Shown here in pieces: positions 23,771-32,658 of a stretch of 64,000 bases of DNA. Position 1 is the stretch's first letter. Each line of letters starts with the position of its first letter. The notes under the pieces were generated by a model. That model was not told the origin of the DNA. It did no database searches and worked only from the letters and a program-made list of their open reading frames with translations. Source of the DNA: DATAEG01 sp963703085 (GTDB lineage: Bacteria > Actinomycetota > Actinomycetes > Mycobacteriales > Jatrophihabitantaceae); assembly GCA_963703085.1 (NCBI GenBank), contig OY969789.1, positions 3,534,001 to 3,598,000 on the forward strand. Direction: 5' to 3'. Made by a program: the position numbers and the translations under genes.

Positions 23771-25402
23771 CTATTCCGGGGGCAATACCAACCGCTCCTG
23801 CGATCCGGAGTCGGGAAGGCTGAACCCGGTGGTGATGGGCGCGTCCTCGGCGAGAAAGATCGGCGTGCTCCGGTTCAGCGTCCGGCCGGCGAAGAAGTCT
23901 CGGTACGGACCCATGGAAATGAGCATGAGCACAACGCCGACCAGAATCGAGCCGACGCCGATGAGGAACGCCCAGCCGATGTGCCAGTGCGGCGAGAACG
24001 GCAGCACGAACACCACGTAGCTGTTCACCGGCTTCCAATCCTGGATAACGGTGAGGATCAAACCGCCGAACAGCATGAGGCCGCCGAGCGTCGGGAACAC
24101 CCCGCGCATGAAAAAGTCGCGCACGCTGCCGGTGAGCTCGCGACGGTAGTACCAGGTACAGGCGAAGCCGGTGAGACCGTAGTAGAACGCGATCATCATT
24201 CCGATCGCGGTGACCGCGTCGGAGATGAGGCCACCGTCGGAGTAGAAGTTCATGGCGAGGTAGATCAGTGCCGAGATGACACCCATCCAGATCGTGGAAC
24301 TGGTCGGGGTCAGGTACCGCGGATGGATGGTCGCGAAGCGGCGCGGGATTGCCTTGAACGCGGCCATTGACAAGGTGGTACGAGCGGTCGGCAGGATCGT
24401 GGTCTGCGTGCACGCAGCGGCCGACGTGAGCACCAGCAGGATGAGCAGCTTGCCCATCACCGTGCCGAAGCCGGATGATCCGAACGCGGCATTGCCGACG
24501 ACGCTCAGGATGTCCGAGGAGTTGTCCGGGTTGGCCAGGCCGATGCCTTTGGTGTCGACGCCTGCATAGGACTGCGCGGCCAATGCCACGATCACGTAGG
24601 TGACCAGCAACAGCACGGTGGAGATGATCGCCGCGCGACCCGGCGTCTTGTCGCGGTCCTTGGTCTCCTCGTTCACCGACACTGCCGAATCCCAACCCCA
24701 GTAGATGAACAGCATCAGGATGATGCCCTGGGCGAAGGTGTTCAGATCGCTGACATGGAACGGATTGAACCAGGAGAGTGCCGGGTGGATTGCGGTGTCC
24801 GGCGCGCTGGAACCGAGCGCCTTGACCAGGGCGGTGCCGGCGAAGACGACCAGCACGATCACCTCTAGGGCCAGCAGAAACTGCTGGATGCGCGCGGAGA
24901 TCTCGATGCCCCGGTAACAGATGTAGGTCATCAGGGCCATCCAGATGAGGCCGACGACCAGCACCCATCCGCTGGCCGGGTTCGAGCCGATTCCATCGGC
25001 GCCGAAGAGCAGGAAGACGTATTGACCGGCAACCTGGGCGAGCGAGGCCATCACCAGCAGATCGGCGGCGATGATGCCCCATCCGCCCATCCACCCGGTC
25101 TTCGGTCCGAACGCCTTCGTCGCCCAGGTGAAAGTGGTGCCGCAATCGGGCTCGCGCTTGTTCAGTTGCTGGTAGCCGATCGATACGAACAGGATCGGCA
25201 CGAAGGCGAGCACGATGATCGCCGGTGACTGCAGTCCGACCAGGATGACGATGTACCCGAGCGTGGCGGCCAGGCTGTACGCCGGCGCAGTGGACGCGAC
25301 ACCGATCACGACGCTGGAGGCGAGCCCGAGCGCCCCGGTCTTGAGACCTTTGCCGCCATCATCGGACGAGGTGTGCCGTTCGGCTAGTGCATCGGCGCTC
25401 AT
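23771..25402 (-). CDS. APC-family amino acid/polyamine permease
   Basis: 543 aa with about 12 membrane helices. N-terminal SVVIGVASTAPAYSLAATLG is the TM1 signature of amino acid-polyamine-organocation permeases; a conserved YGLTGFACTWYYR segment lies in the C-terminal half. ATG 25402 has GGGAG 6 nt upstream; another start two codons earlier is in frame. The position beside putrescine-type aminotransferase and aminobutyraldehyde-type dehydrogenase genes suggests uptake of putrescine, another diamine or GABA. Minus-strand promoter elements (25453-25481) and a dyad shared with the Lrp/AsnC promoter region lie upstream. Confidence 0.88.
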   Translation of the reverse strand: MSADALAERHTSSDDGGKGLKTGALGLASSVVIGVASTAPAYSLAATLGYIVILVGLQSPAIIVLAFVPILFVSIGYQQLNKREPDCGTTFTWATKAFGPKTGWMGGWGIIAADLLVMASLAQVAGQYVFLLFGADGIGSNPASGWVLVVGLIWMALMTYICYRGIEISARIQQFLLALEVIVLVVFAGTALVKALGSSAPDTAIHPALSWFNPFHVSDLNTFAQGIILMLFIYWGWDSAVSVNEETKDRDKTPGRAAIISTVLLLVTYVIVALAAQSYAGVDTKGIGLANPDNSSDILSVVGNAAFGSSGFGTVMGKLLILLVLTSAAACTQTTILPTARTTLSMAAFKAIPRRFATIHPRYLTPTSSTIWMGVISALIYLAMNFYSDGGLISDAVTAIGMMIAFYYGLTGFACTWYYRRELTGSVRDFFMRGVFPTLGGLMLFGGLILTVIQDWKPVNSYVVFVLPFSPHWHIGWAFLIGVGSILVGVVLMLISMGPYRDFFAGRTLNRSTPIFLAEDAPITTGFSLPDSGSQERLVLPPE

Positions 25403-25452
25403 CGGCAACTCCCAGATCGTCGATCGGCCGGGGCGGCAGAAAGGTAACTGCG

Positions 25453-25481
25453 TTTATCGCAGGAGTGACCCGATCTGGCAA
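25453..25481 (-). promoter_or_regulatory. Candidate promoter of the APC permease gene
   Basis: Minus strand TTGCCA (25481-25476) and GATAAA (25458-25453) with a 17-nt spacer, about 50 nt before the start codon. Confidence 0.5.
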
Positions 25482-25509
25482 GGGTTTCCGTGCTTTACGT
25501 TTCTCGCCG

Positions 25510-25524
25510 CGACGGATATCGTCG
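25510..25524. promoter_or_regulatory. Putative Lrp/AsnC binding site before the permease gene (or part of a hairpin)
   Basis: CGACG-GATAT-CGTCG. The same CGACG-N5-CGTCG dyad occurs at 27106-27120 between the dehydrogenase and AsnC genes. Here it is nested in a 9-bp stem (25505-25513 with 25521-25529), so it could also serve as part of a terminator after the dehydrogenase gene. It lies about 30 bp upstream of the permease -35, a usual activator position. Confidence 0.5.
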
Positions 25525-25534
25525 CGGCGATCGG

Positions 25535-25559
25535 GCGTGCCTGATGGGGGAAGGCACGC
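25535..25559 (-). terminator. Hairpin after the aldehyde dehydrogenase gene
   Basis: GCGTGCC (25535-25541) pairs with GGCACGC (25553-25559) around an 11-nt loop, only 4 bp beyond the stop codon. A G/C stem without a T-tract is common for actinobacterial terminators. Confidence 0.45.
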
Positions 25560-25563
25560 TCGA

Positions 25564-27000
25564 TCACCCGTCGATGTTGCTCATGACGTGCTTGATCCTG
25601 GTGTAGTCCTCGAGGCCGTACATGGACAGATCCTTGCCGTAGCCGGAGTGCTTGAACCCGCCGTGCGGCATCTCGGCCACGATCGGGATGTGCGCGTTGA
25701 TCCATACGCAGCCGAAGTCGAGGTCCCGGGCGAACCGCATCGCCCGCGCGTGATCTTTCGTCCAGACCGACGCGGCCAGCCCGTACTGCACCCCGTTGGC
25801 CCAGCGCAGCGCTTCGGCTTCGTCGCTGATGCGCTGCACGCTGATGACTGGCCCGAAGACCTCGTGCTGCACCATCTCGTCGTCCTGCCGCAGTCCGGCG
25901 ACGACGGTCGCCTCGTGGAAGAAGCCGGCCCGCTGCACCCGGTGGCCGCCGGCCGCGACCGTGGCGTGATCGGGCAGGCGGGAGAGGAATCCGCTCACCC
26001 GCTCGGCCTGGGCCTGAGTGATGAGCGGGCCGAAGAGGACGTCCTCGTCGGGCATGCCGGTCTTCGCGGCGGTGCGGGCCTGGTCGCTGAGCGCGGCGAC
26101 GAAGTCGTCATGGATGCCGGGACCGGCCAGCACTCGGGATGCTGCGGTGCAGTCCTGCCCTGCATTGAAGTACCCGCCGACCGCGATACCTTCCGCGGCC
26201 GCCTCGATGTCCGCGTCGTCGAAGACGATCACCGGGGCCTTGCCACCGAGCTCCAGATGCACCCGTTTCACGTCCGTCGCCGCGCTGGTCGCGACCTCCA
26301 TCCCGGCCCGGACCGAGCCGGTGATCGACACCATCGCCGGCGTGGGGTGCCCGACCAGCGCTCGTCCCGAGTCGCGATCACCGCACACCACGTTCAGCAC
26401 ACCTGGCGGCAGGAACTCCGCGGCCAGCTCGGCGAGCATCAGCGTGCTCAGCGGCGTGGTGTCGCTGGGCTTGAGCACGACGGTGTTGCCCGCTGCGATG
26501 GCCGGAGCGATCTTCCAGATGGCCATCATCAGCGGGTAGTTCCACGGCGTCACCTGAGCGCAGACGCCGATCGGTTCGCGGCGGATCATCGAGGTGTGGC
26601 CAGCCAGGTACTCGCCGGCCGACCGGCCTTCCAGCACCCGGGCCGCACCGGCGAAGAACCGGAGCTGGTCGACCGACGGCGGCAGCTCCTCGCTGGCGAC
26701 CAGGGCGAGCGGCTTTCCGGTGTTCACCGACTCCGCGGCGCCGAACTCGTCGGCGCGTGCCTCGAGGGCATCGGCGATCTTGAGCAATGCTCGCTGCCGT
26801 TCGGCCGGCGTGGTGCGCCGCCAGCGTTCGAACGCATCGGCCGCCGCACGCATCGCCAGGTCGACGTCCGCCTCCGTGGAGACCGGTGCCGTGCCGAAGG
26901 ACTCACCGGTGGCCGGATTGACCAAGTCGCTGGCCCGCCCGTCGCGAGTGGCAACGGATGCACCGTTGACGAAGTTCTGCAGGGTGCGGATGTCGGGCAC
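25564..27000 (-). CDS. Aldehyde dehydrogenase, gamma-aminobutyraldehyde type
   Basis: NAD(P)-dependent aldehyde dehydrogenase, 478 aa, the normal length. Catalytic Glu in LELGGKAPVIVFDDAD and nucleophile Cys in YFNAGQDCTAASR; also VTPWNYPLMMAIWKIAPAIA and the C-terminal GGFKHSGYGKDLSMYGLEDY. The VFDDADIEAA/GQDCTA pattern is that of aminobutyraldehyde/betaine aldehyde dehydrogenases. GTG 27000 is preceded by AGGAGG at 6 nt; the longer frame to 27057 lacks one. With the aminotransferase and permease genes it would oxidise 4-aminobutanal (from putrescine) to GABA. Divergent from the Lrp/AsnC gene with a dyad operator between them. Confidence 0.87.
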   Translation of the reverse strand: MPDIRTLQNFVNGASVATRDGRASDLVNPATGESFGTAPVSTEADVDLAMRAAADAFERWRRTTPAERQRALLKIADALEARADEFGAAESVNTGKPLALVASEELPPSVDQLRFFAGAARVLEGRSAGEYLAGHTSMIRREPIGVCAQVTPWNYPLMMAIWKIAPAIAAGNTVVLKPSDTTPLSTLMLAELAAEFLPPGVLNVVCGDRDSGRALVGHPTPAMVSITGSVRAGMEVATSAATDVKRVHLELGGKAPVIVFDDADIEAAAEGIAVGGYFNAGQDCTAASRVLAGPGIHDDFVAALSDQARTAAKTGMPDEDVLFGPLITQAQAERVSGFLSRLPDHATVAAGGHRVQRAGFFHEATVVAGLRQDDEMVQHEVFGPVISVQRISDEAEALRWANGVQYGLAASVWTKDHARAMRFARDLDFGCVWINAHIPIVAEMPHGGFKHSGYGKDLSMYGLEDYTRIKHVMSNIDG

Positions 27001-27104
27001 GGCGGGCCTCCTGGCAGCGTGGTCGGACCCACCGGCCGCAGCTGGCAGGTGCACCAAGGGTAGGCGGCTGCTGCATCCGGAATCAATGGCGGCGACACGT
27101 CACG

Positions 27105-27121
27105 ACGACGAAATGCGTCGT
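27105..27121. promoter_or_regulatory. Dyad operator between the dehydrogenase and Lrp/AsnC genes
   Basis: ACGACG-AAATG-CGTCGT, perfect 6-bp arms with a 5-bp spacer, in the 183-bp divergent region. It shares the CGACG-N5-CGTCG core with 25510-25524, so it is the best candidate site for the adjacent Lrp/AsnC regulator. Confidence 0.6.
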
Positions 27122-27183
27122 TCTACCCGGGGCTCGGTACGGATTCGCTTGCCATTGCGGGGGCTCGCGGCAATGATCGAGCT

Positions 27184-27654
27184 GTGCCGGCGAAGGAACG
27201 CACCTCTCCCGTCCTCGACGAAGCGTCGAAGGCGATCATCGAAGCACTCCAACAGGATGGGCGCCGTTCGTATGCGTCCATCGGCACCAGCGTGGGGCTG
27301 TCCGAGGCCGCGATCCGGCAGCGGGTGCAGCGATTGCTCGACGCCGGAGTGATGCAGATCGTCGCGGTCACCGACCCGGTGCAGGTGGGGTTCACCCGCC
27401 AGGCCATGGTCGGCGTCCGAGTCAGCGGTGACCCGACCGTGACCGCCGCGGCGGTCGAGCAGATTGCCGAAGTGGACTACGTCGTGATCACGGCCGGCTC
27501 ATTCGATCTGCTGGTCGAGGTGGTGTGCGAGGACGACGAGCACTTGCTCGAGTTGATCGGCACCCGGATCCGGACCCTGCCGAACGTGACCAGCACCGAA
27601 AGCTTCGTCTATCTGAAATTGCACCGGCAACGCTATGACTGGGGCACCCGATGA
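27184..27654 (+). CDS. Lrp/AsnC-family transcriptional regulator
   Basis: 156 aa. N-terminal winged helix (LDEASKAIIEALQQDGRRSY, IGTSVGLSEAAIRQRVQRLL) and a C-terminal RAM ligand-binding domain (VDYVVITAGSFDLLVEVVCE) that oligomerises and senses amino acids or amines. GTG 27184 is the only reasonable start. The stop overlaps the aminotransferase start (ATGA), so the two are translationally coupled. It likely regulates the aminotransferase, dehydrogenase and permease genes through the dyads at 27105 and 25510. The effector could be putrescine, GABA or lysine. Confidence 0.9.
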   Translation: MPAKERTSPVLDEASKAIIEALQQDGRRSYASIGTSVGLSEAAIRQRVQRLLDAGVMQIVAVTDPVQVGFTRQAMVGVRVSGDPTVTAAAVEQIAEVDYVVITAGSFDLLVEVVCEDDEHLLELIGTRIRTLPNVTSTESFVYLKLHRQRYDWGTR

Positions 27655-29075
27655 CCAGCACACCGCAGGACGTCTCCGGCGCACCGACCAGCACGAGCAC
27701 GACGCCGCGGGGGACCGCCCGCACCGCAGCTGCGCGTGATCACCTCTGGATGCACTTCACCAGGCACTCGACCTACGCCGCCGGCACCGATGTGCCGACC
27801 ATCGTGCGCGGCGACGGCGCTTACGTGTACGACGATGCCGGCCGCCGATATCTCGACGGGCTGTCCGGATTGTTCGTGGTGCAGGTCGGTCACGGTCGTC
27901 GGGAGCTGGCCGAGCGTGCCGCCGCGCAGGCCGGTGATTTGGCGTTCTTCCCGCTGTGGTCGTATGCCCACCCGCAGGCCATCGACCTGGCCGAACGGCT
28001 GGCCCACTACGCGCCGGGCGACCTCAATCGGGTCTTCTTCACCACCGGCGGCGGTGAAGCCGTCGAGTCGGCGTGGAAGCTCGCCAAGCAGTACTTCAAG
28101 CTGACCGGCAAGCCCGGGAAGCACAAAGTGATCTCCCGCAACGTGGCCTACCACGGCACTCCGCAGGGCGCGCTCTCGATCACCGGTATCCCGGCCGCCA
28201 AGCAGGCCTTCGAACCGTTGGTGCCCGGCGCGTTCAAGGTGCCGAACACGAACCAGTACCGAGCGCCGGAGCACCTGCGTGACGACGCCAAGGCATTCGG
28301 GTTGTGGGCCGCCGAACGGGTCGAGGAAGCAATCCTGTTCGAAGGGCCGGAGACTGTCGCCGCGGTGTTCCTCGAGCCGGTCCAGAACTCCGGTGGCTGC
28401 TTCCCGCCACCGCCGGGCTACTTCGAACGGATACGCGAGATCTGCGACCAGTACGACGTGCTGCTGGTCTCCGACGAGGTGATCTGCGCCTTCGGCCGGA
28501 TCGGGTCGATGTTCGCCTGTGACGATTTCGGCTACGTGCCGGACATCATCACCTGTGCAAAGGGAATGACCTCCGGGTACTCACCTATCGGAGCGATGAT
28601 CGCCTCGGATCGGCTGTTCGAACCGTTCGCCACCGGCAACACGACCTTTGCGCATGGGTACACATTCGGTGGCCACCCGGTCTCCTCGGCAGTGGCGATG
28701 GCCAACCTGGACATCTTCGAACGGGAAGGCCTCAACGAGCACGTGAAGACGACCGGCGGGGCATTCCGGTCGACGCTGGAGACCTTGCTCGACCTGCCCA
28801 TCGTCGGCGATGTACGCGGCGCCGGTTTCTTCTACGGCATCGAGCTGGTCAAGGACAAGGCCACCCGGGAGACATTCGACGAGGAGGAGTCCGAGCGGCT
28901 GTTGCGCGGGTTCCTCTCCAAGGCCTTGTTCGACGCCGGTCTTTACTGCCGCGCGGATGATCGTGGCGATCCGGTGGTGCAATTGGCCCCGCCGTTGATC
29001 TGCGGCCAGGCCGAGTTCGACGAAATTGCCCAGATCCTGCGCGGTGTGCTCAGCGAGGCGTGGACCCGGCTGTAG
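27651..29075 (+). CDS. Class III omega-aminotransferase, putrescine/diamine type
   Basis: PLP-dependent aspartate aminotransferase family (class III) enzyme, 474 aa. LDGLSGLFVVQVGHGRRELA near the N-terminus; FFTTGGGEAVESAWKLAKQY binds the PLP phosphate; LLVSDEVICAFGRIGSMFA has the PLP aspartate; the Schiff-base lysine is in CAKGMTSGYSPIGAM. Family members of this form use putrescine, beta-alanine or other omega-amines with pyruvate. Coupled to the Lrp/AsnC gene by ATGA overlap. With the divergent aldehyde dehydrogenase it makes a two-step transaminase route from putrescine to GABA. Substrate assignment is by context. Confidence 0.87.
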   Translation: MTSTPQDVSGAPTSTSTTPRGTARTAAARDHLWMHFTRHSTYAAGTDVPTIVRGDGAYVYDDAGRRYLDGLSGLFVVQVGHGRRELAERAAAQAGDLAFFPLWSYAHPQAIDLAERLAHYAPGDLNRVFFTTGGGEAVESAWKLAKQYFKLTGKPGKHKVISRNVAYHGTPQGALSITGIPAAKQAFEPLVPGAFKVPNTNQYRAPEHLRDDAKAFGLWAAERVEEAILFEGPETVAAVFLEPVQNSGGCFPPPPGYFERIREICDQYDVLLVSDEVICAFGRIGSMFACDDFGYVPDIITCAKGMTSGYSPIGAMIASDRLFEPFATGNTTFAHGYTFGGHPVSSAVAMANLDIFEREGLNEHVKTTGGAFRSTLETLLDLPIVGDVRGAGFFYGIELVKDKATRETFDEEESERLLRGFLSKALFDAGLYCRADDRGDPVVQLAPPLICGQAEFDEIAQILRGVLSEAWTRL

Positions 29076-29092
29076 ATCCAGCCAGCTGCTGA

Positions 29093-29950
29093 TCAGCCCA
29101 GCACTGCCTCGACAGCGGCCAAGGTGCTGACGACCTCGCGGCCGAAACGCACGTCGCACGGGTGCGGCTCAGGGCCGAGCAGGGCACTGATGCAGTGCCC
29201 GAAAGCAGTCACCGCATCGGTGTCCGATACTGGCTCGGCGACGCCGGCCCTGCCGTAGAAGGTGATCCGGTTGGCCACGGCCGCAGCGGGAGCAGTCAGG
29301 CTCAGCAGCATGGTGCTGACTCCACCGCCGGCATGGCGACAGCTCACCGCAACGGTGTCACCGACGCCGCGGCGGCCGGCCACCGACTCGACCCGGCCGA
29401 GCACCGGCACGGTCATCGACAACGCGTGCGGGCCGACGTCCCACAGTGCGCCGCGATCCTTGCGCCACTGCGAGTTCGCGTAGGGGCCGCCCGGCTCGAA
29501 GATCGACGCGTGCATGGTTGCCTCGCCGGCCACCCACCCGCCGCCGCTCCCGGGGCCGGCAAGCCAGTCCGCGATCTCCGGGACGAACCGGCGGGTGAAG
29601 AACACGACGGACCGGACCCGGCTGCCTTCGACCGCGGCCACCAACCGGTCGGCTGCACCGACGTCCAGTGCAATCGGCTTGTCCAGCAGCAGGTGGCGAC
29701 CCGCCGTCGCCGCGCGGGTTGCCAGCTCGGCTTGCACATCGGGTGGGACAGCGAAGGCAACCGCCTCCACGTCAGCGATGAGATCGTCGAGCTCCGCGTA
29801 GGCCTGGCACTGCAGGTGCGCGGCCAGCTCCCGCGCGGCGTCGACGCGCCGGCCCCACACGCCGACCAGTTCGACGTCCGGATGCGCTGCCAGCGCGGCG
29901 CCCTGCGTCTGTCTGGCCCAATAGCCCGTCCCGACCAGTCCGAACCGCAT
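29093..29950 (-). CDS. Gfo/Idh/MocA-family oxidoreductase
   Basis: NAD(P)-dependent sugar or inositol dehydrogenase-like protein, 285 aa (short for the family). Rossmann start MRFGLVGTGYWARQTQGAAL; the EKP-like motif reads LLDKPIALD near residue 95, with the catalytic lysine retained. ATG 29950 is preceded by AGGAGG at 8 nt; an in-frame GTG at 29959 overlaps that ribosome site. Follows the SRPBCC gene by 12 nt in the same operon and converges with the aminotransferase gene (17 bp). Substrate unknown. Confidence 0.8.
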   Translation of the reverse strand: MRFGLVGTGYWARQTQGAALAAHPDVELVGVWGRRVDAARELAAHLQCQAYAELDDLIADVEAVAFAVPPDVQAELATRAATAGRHLLLDKPIALDVGAADRLVAAVEGSRVRSVVFFTRRFVPEIADWLAGPGSGGGWVAGEATMHASIFEPGGPYANSQWRKDRGALWDVGPHALSMTVPVLGRVESVAGRRGVGDTVAVSCRHAGGGVSTMLLSLTAPAAAVANRITFYGRAGVAEPVSDTDAVTAFGHCISALLGPEPHPCDVRFGREVVSTLAAVEAVLG

Positions 29951-29962
29951 CGACGCCACCTC

Positions 29963-30403
29963 CTAGGCAGGTGCCTCCACCAGCCGGCGCAGCACCTGGC
30001 CGAACAGTAGCTTCGCGCACGCAGCCGTGGCGCGGTCGGTCAGCCGCGGCAGGTGCCACACGTTGATGTCCTCACGCCACGTGGTCCGCGAGCCCGTGGG
30101 GGAGGCAAGCACCTCCAGTTCGGCCCAGCCGGTCACCACGGTGCCCCGCTTCTCCAGCCGGCAGTGCCCGGCTTGATCGCCCTCCGGCGGCCGCCAGTCG
30201 GTGACCTCCATCGGGTCGTCGAAGCCGAGCCGGCCGACCCCGGTGCGGGCCAGGAAGACAGTGCCGACGCCGGTCGGCGGCGGGGTCACCACGCGGACCC
30301 GGGTGAACGGCACGTGCTCGCCGTGGCGCGGCCAATCGGTCAGCCGTTGCCACGCAGTCAGGACGGGCACCGTGCTGGTATGCGCGATCTCGAACAGGGC
30401 CAC
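29963..30403 (-). CDS. SRPBCC (START-like) family protein
   Basis: About 146 aa of the polyketide cyclase/START-like fold, which binds hydrophobic ligands. Pattern: VALFEIAHTSTVPVLTAWQR, then LTDWPRHGEHVPFTRVRV, a central GVGTVFLARTGVGRLGFDD, and a C-terminal amphipathic helix (TAACAKLLFGQVLRRLVEA). The start at GTG 30403 is the best fit to the fold; the frame is open to 30439 and no good ribosome site is visible, so the start is uncertain. Upstream partner of the Gfo/Idh/MocA gene and divergent from lutA. Function not assigned. Confidence 0.65.
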   Translation of the reverse strand: MALFEIAHTSTVPVLTAWQRLTDWPRHGEHVPFTRVRVVTPPPTGVGTVFLARTGVGRLGFDDPMEVTDWRPPEGDQAGHCRLEKRGTVVTGWAELEVLASPTGSRTTWREDINVWHLPRLTDRATAACAKLLFGQVLRRLVEAPA

Positions 30404-30469
30404 CCGTCCACGATGCCCGCTGACCCGCGTCCGGGCCACACCTGGACCGGTACGGCAGGATCAATGCCC

Positions 30470-31207
30470 ATGCGGGTCGCGCTGTTCGTCACATGCCTGG
30501 TTGACGGCATGGTGCCCGAGGTCGGCAAGGCCACCATCCGGTTGTTGCGCCGGCTCGGGGTCGATGTCGAGGTCCCGCTGCAGCAGACGTGCTGCGGGCA
30601 GATGCACATCAACACCGGTTATCCCCGCGACGCGCTGCCGTTGGTGCGCAACCACGTATCGGCATTCCGCGGATATGACGCGGTGGTGGCGCCGTCCGGG
30701 TCCTGTGTCGGCTCGGTGCGTCACCAGCACGCACACCTGGCCGACGAACTCGGCGACCCCGCGCTGCGGGATGCTGCACAGGACCTTGCCGGGCGGACCT
30801 ACGAGCTCTCGGAGTTTCTCGTCGACGTGCTGGGCGTCACCGATGTCGGCGCGTCCTACCCGCATCGGGTCACCTATCACCCGACGTGCCATTCCTTGCG
30901 GCTGCTGCGCGTCGGCGACCGACCGCTGCAATTGCTACGCGAAGTGGAGGGCATCGATCTGGTCGTGCTACCGGAGGCGGACAGCTGCTGCGGATTCGGC
31001 GGGACGTTCGCGATGAAGAATGCCGACGTGTCCGCCGCGATGCTGGCAGACAAGCTGCGTTCGATCGGTGCGACGGGTGCGGAGTTCTGCGTGGCCGGCG
31101 ACTCGTCGTGTCTCTTGCACATCGGCGGCGGGCTGTCCCGCACCTCGGCCCGCACCCGGACCGTCCACCTGGCCGAAATTCTCGCGGCGACGGAGGAGTC
31201 CGGATGA
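30470..31207 (+). CDS. lutA: L-lactate oxidation Fe-S protein LutA
   Basis: Subunit of the LutABC complex that oxidises L-lactate to pyruvate; 245 aa with two CCG-type cysteine domains: LQQTCCGQMHINTGYPRDA and ADSCCGFGGTFAMKN. Starts MRVALFVTCLVDGMVPEVG as in the family. ATG 30470 is chosen from AGGA at 30457-30460 with 9-nt spacing; ATG 30464 is two codons earlier. The stop overlaps the lutB start (ATGA). No lactate permease or GntR-type regulator gene is adjacent, so regulation is not visible here. Confidence 0.92.
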   Translation: MRVALFVTCLVDGMVPEVGKATIRLLRRLGVDVEVPLQQTCCGQMHINTGYPRDALPLVRNHVSAFRGYDAVVAPSGSCVGSVRHQHAHLADELGDPALRDAAQDLAGRTYELSEFLVDVLGVTDVGASYPHRVTYHPTCHSLRLLRVGDRPLQLLREVEGIDLVVLPEADSCCGFGGTFAMKNADVSAAMLADKLRSIGATGAEFCVAGDSSCLLHIGGGLSRTSARTRTVHLAEILAATEESG

Positions 31208-32658
31208 CGTTCCTGGGAATGCCTGCCGCCTCCGCCGGAGTCGGTCAGCTGCGCGGGGATGAACCCTTCCCGGCCGCCGCACGCACCGCGCTGGGCAACC
31301 AGCAGCTGCGCCGCAATCTGGGTCGGGCCACCGGAACGATCCGGGCCAAGCGTGCGGCCGTCGTCGGCGAGGTGCCGGATTGGGCGCAGCTGCGGATGGC
31401 CGGTGCTGCGATCAAGGACGAGACGCTGGCTCATCTGGACAGGTACCTGGTCCAGTTGGAGGAACAGGTGCGCGCCCGGGGCGGCGTCGTGCACTGGGCC
31501 AGAGACGCGGCAGAGGCGAACTCGATCGTGACCGGCCTGGTGCAGGCAACCGGCGCCGACGAGGTCGTGAAAGTGAAGTCGATGGCCACCCAGGAGATCG
31601 GGCTGAACGAGGCCCTCGCCGCCGCCGGGATCACCGCCACCGAGACGGACCTGGCCGAGCTGATCGTGCAGCTCGGCCACGACAAGCCGAGTCACATCCT
31701 GGTGCCGGCCATCCACCGCAACCGAACCGAAATCCGCGACATCTTCCGCCGCGCGATGCCCGGCGCAGATCCAGCCCTGACCGACGACCCGCCGGTGCTC
31801 GCCGAGGCCGCCCGGCTGCACCTGCGGCGCAAGTTCCTGACCGCTGAGGTGGCCATCAGCGGCGCGAACTTCGCCGTTGCCGAGACCGGGACGCTCGCCG
31901 TGTTCGAATCGGAGGGCAACGGCCGGATGTGCCTGACCCTGCCGCGCACGCTGATCACGGTGATGGGCATCGAGAAACTGGTACCGACCTGGCGCGATCT
32001 CGAGGTGTTTCTGCAACTGCTGCCCCGTTCGTCCACCGGTGAGCGGATGAACCCGTACACGTCGATGTGGACCGGCGCCACCGAGGGTCAGCAATTCCAT
32101 CTGGTGCTGCTCGACAACGGTCGCACTGCCACACTCGCCGATCCGCAGGGCCGATCCGCGCTGCGTTGCATCCGGTGCAGCGCCTGCCTCAATGTCTGTC
32201 CGGTGTACGAGCGGGTGGGCGGACATGCTTACGGATCGGTGTATCCGGGGCCGATCGGGGCGGTACTCAGCCCGCAGCTGACCGGCGTGGGCGACAACGC
32301 GTCCTTACCGTTCGCCTCGACCCTGTGCGGTGCCTGCTACGACGTGTGCCCGGTGGCGATCGACATCCCGTCCATGCTCGTCCACCTGCGCGCGCGGGTC
32401 GTCGACGACAAGTCCGCGGCCCATCGGCTGCCCGGGGCCGAGCGGCAGGCGATGGCCACCGCAGCGTGGACGATGCGCTCGCCGTGGCGATGGCGGTGGA
32501 CGCTGCGTCTGGCCCGGGTCGGGCGCGTGCTGGGCCGCCGCCGGGGCGTGATCCGCCGGCTGCCGCCGCCGTTGTCCGGGTGGACCAGATCTCGGGACCT
32601 GCCTCGGCCCCCCGAACAGACCTTCCGCGACTGGTGGCAGTCCGAGGGGCGCCGATGA
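31204..32658 (+). CDS. lutB: L-lactate oxidation Fe-S protein LutB
   Basis: 484 aa. N-terminal LUD domain (VVKVKSMATQEIGLNEALAA, AVAETGTLAVFESEGNGRMC) and a C-terminal ferredoxin-like part with two [4Fe-4S] motifs, CIRCSACLNVCPVYE and CGACYDVCPVAIDIP. Acts with LutA and LutC in the cytosol as the iron-sulfur electron-transfer core of lactate oxidation. ATG 31204 overlaps the lutA stop, and the lutB stop overlaps lutC, so all three are translationally coupled. The C-terminus is Arg/Trp rich (SPWRWRWTLRLARVGR), typical of the family. Confidence 0.93.
   Translation: MTFLGMPAASAGVGQLRGDEPFPAAARTALGNQQLRRNLGRATGTIRAKRAAVVGEVPDWAQLRMAGAAIKDETLAHLDRYLVQLEEQVRARGGVVHWARDAAEANSIVTGLVQATGADEVVKVKSMATQEIGLNEALAAAGITATETDLAELIVQLGHDKPSHILVPAIHRNRTEIRDIFRRAMPGADPALTDDPPVLAEAARLHLRRKFLTAEVAISGANFAVAETGTLAVFESEGNGRMCLTLPRTLITVMGIEKLVPTWRDLEVFLQLLPRSSTGERMNPYTSMWTGATEGQQFHLVLLDNGRTATLADPQGRSALRCIRCSACLNVCPVYERVGGHAYGSVYPGPIGAVLSPQLTGVGDNASLPFASTLCGACYDVCPVAIDIPSMLVHLRARVVDDKSAAHRLPGAERQAMATAAWTMRSPWRWRWTLRLARVGRVLGRRRGVIRRLPPPLSGWTRSRDLPRPPEQTFRDWWQSEGRR

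Noticed and set aside
25505..25529. Plain terminator interpretation of the 9-bp stem
   Set aside because: Not excluded, but its centre repeats the dyad found at 27105-27121, and another hairpin already lies next to the dehydrogenase stop; I list it as an operator candidate.
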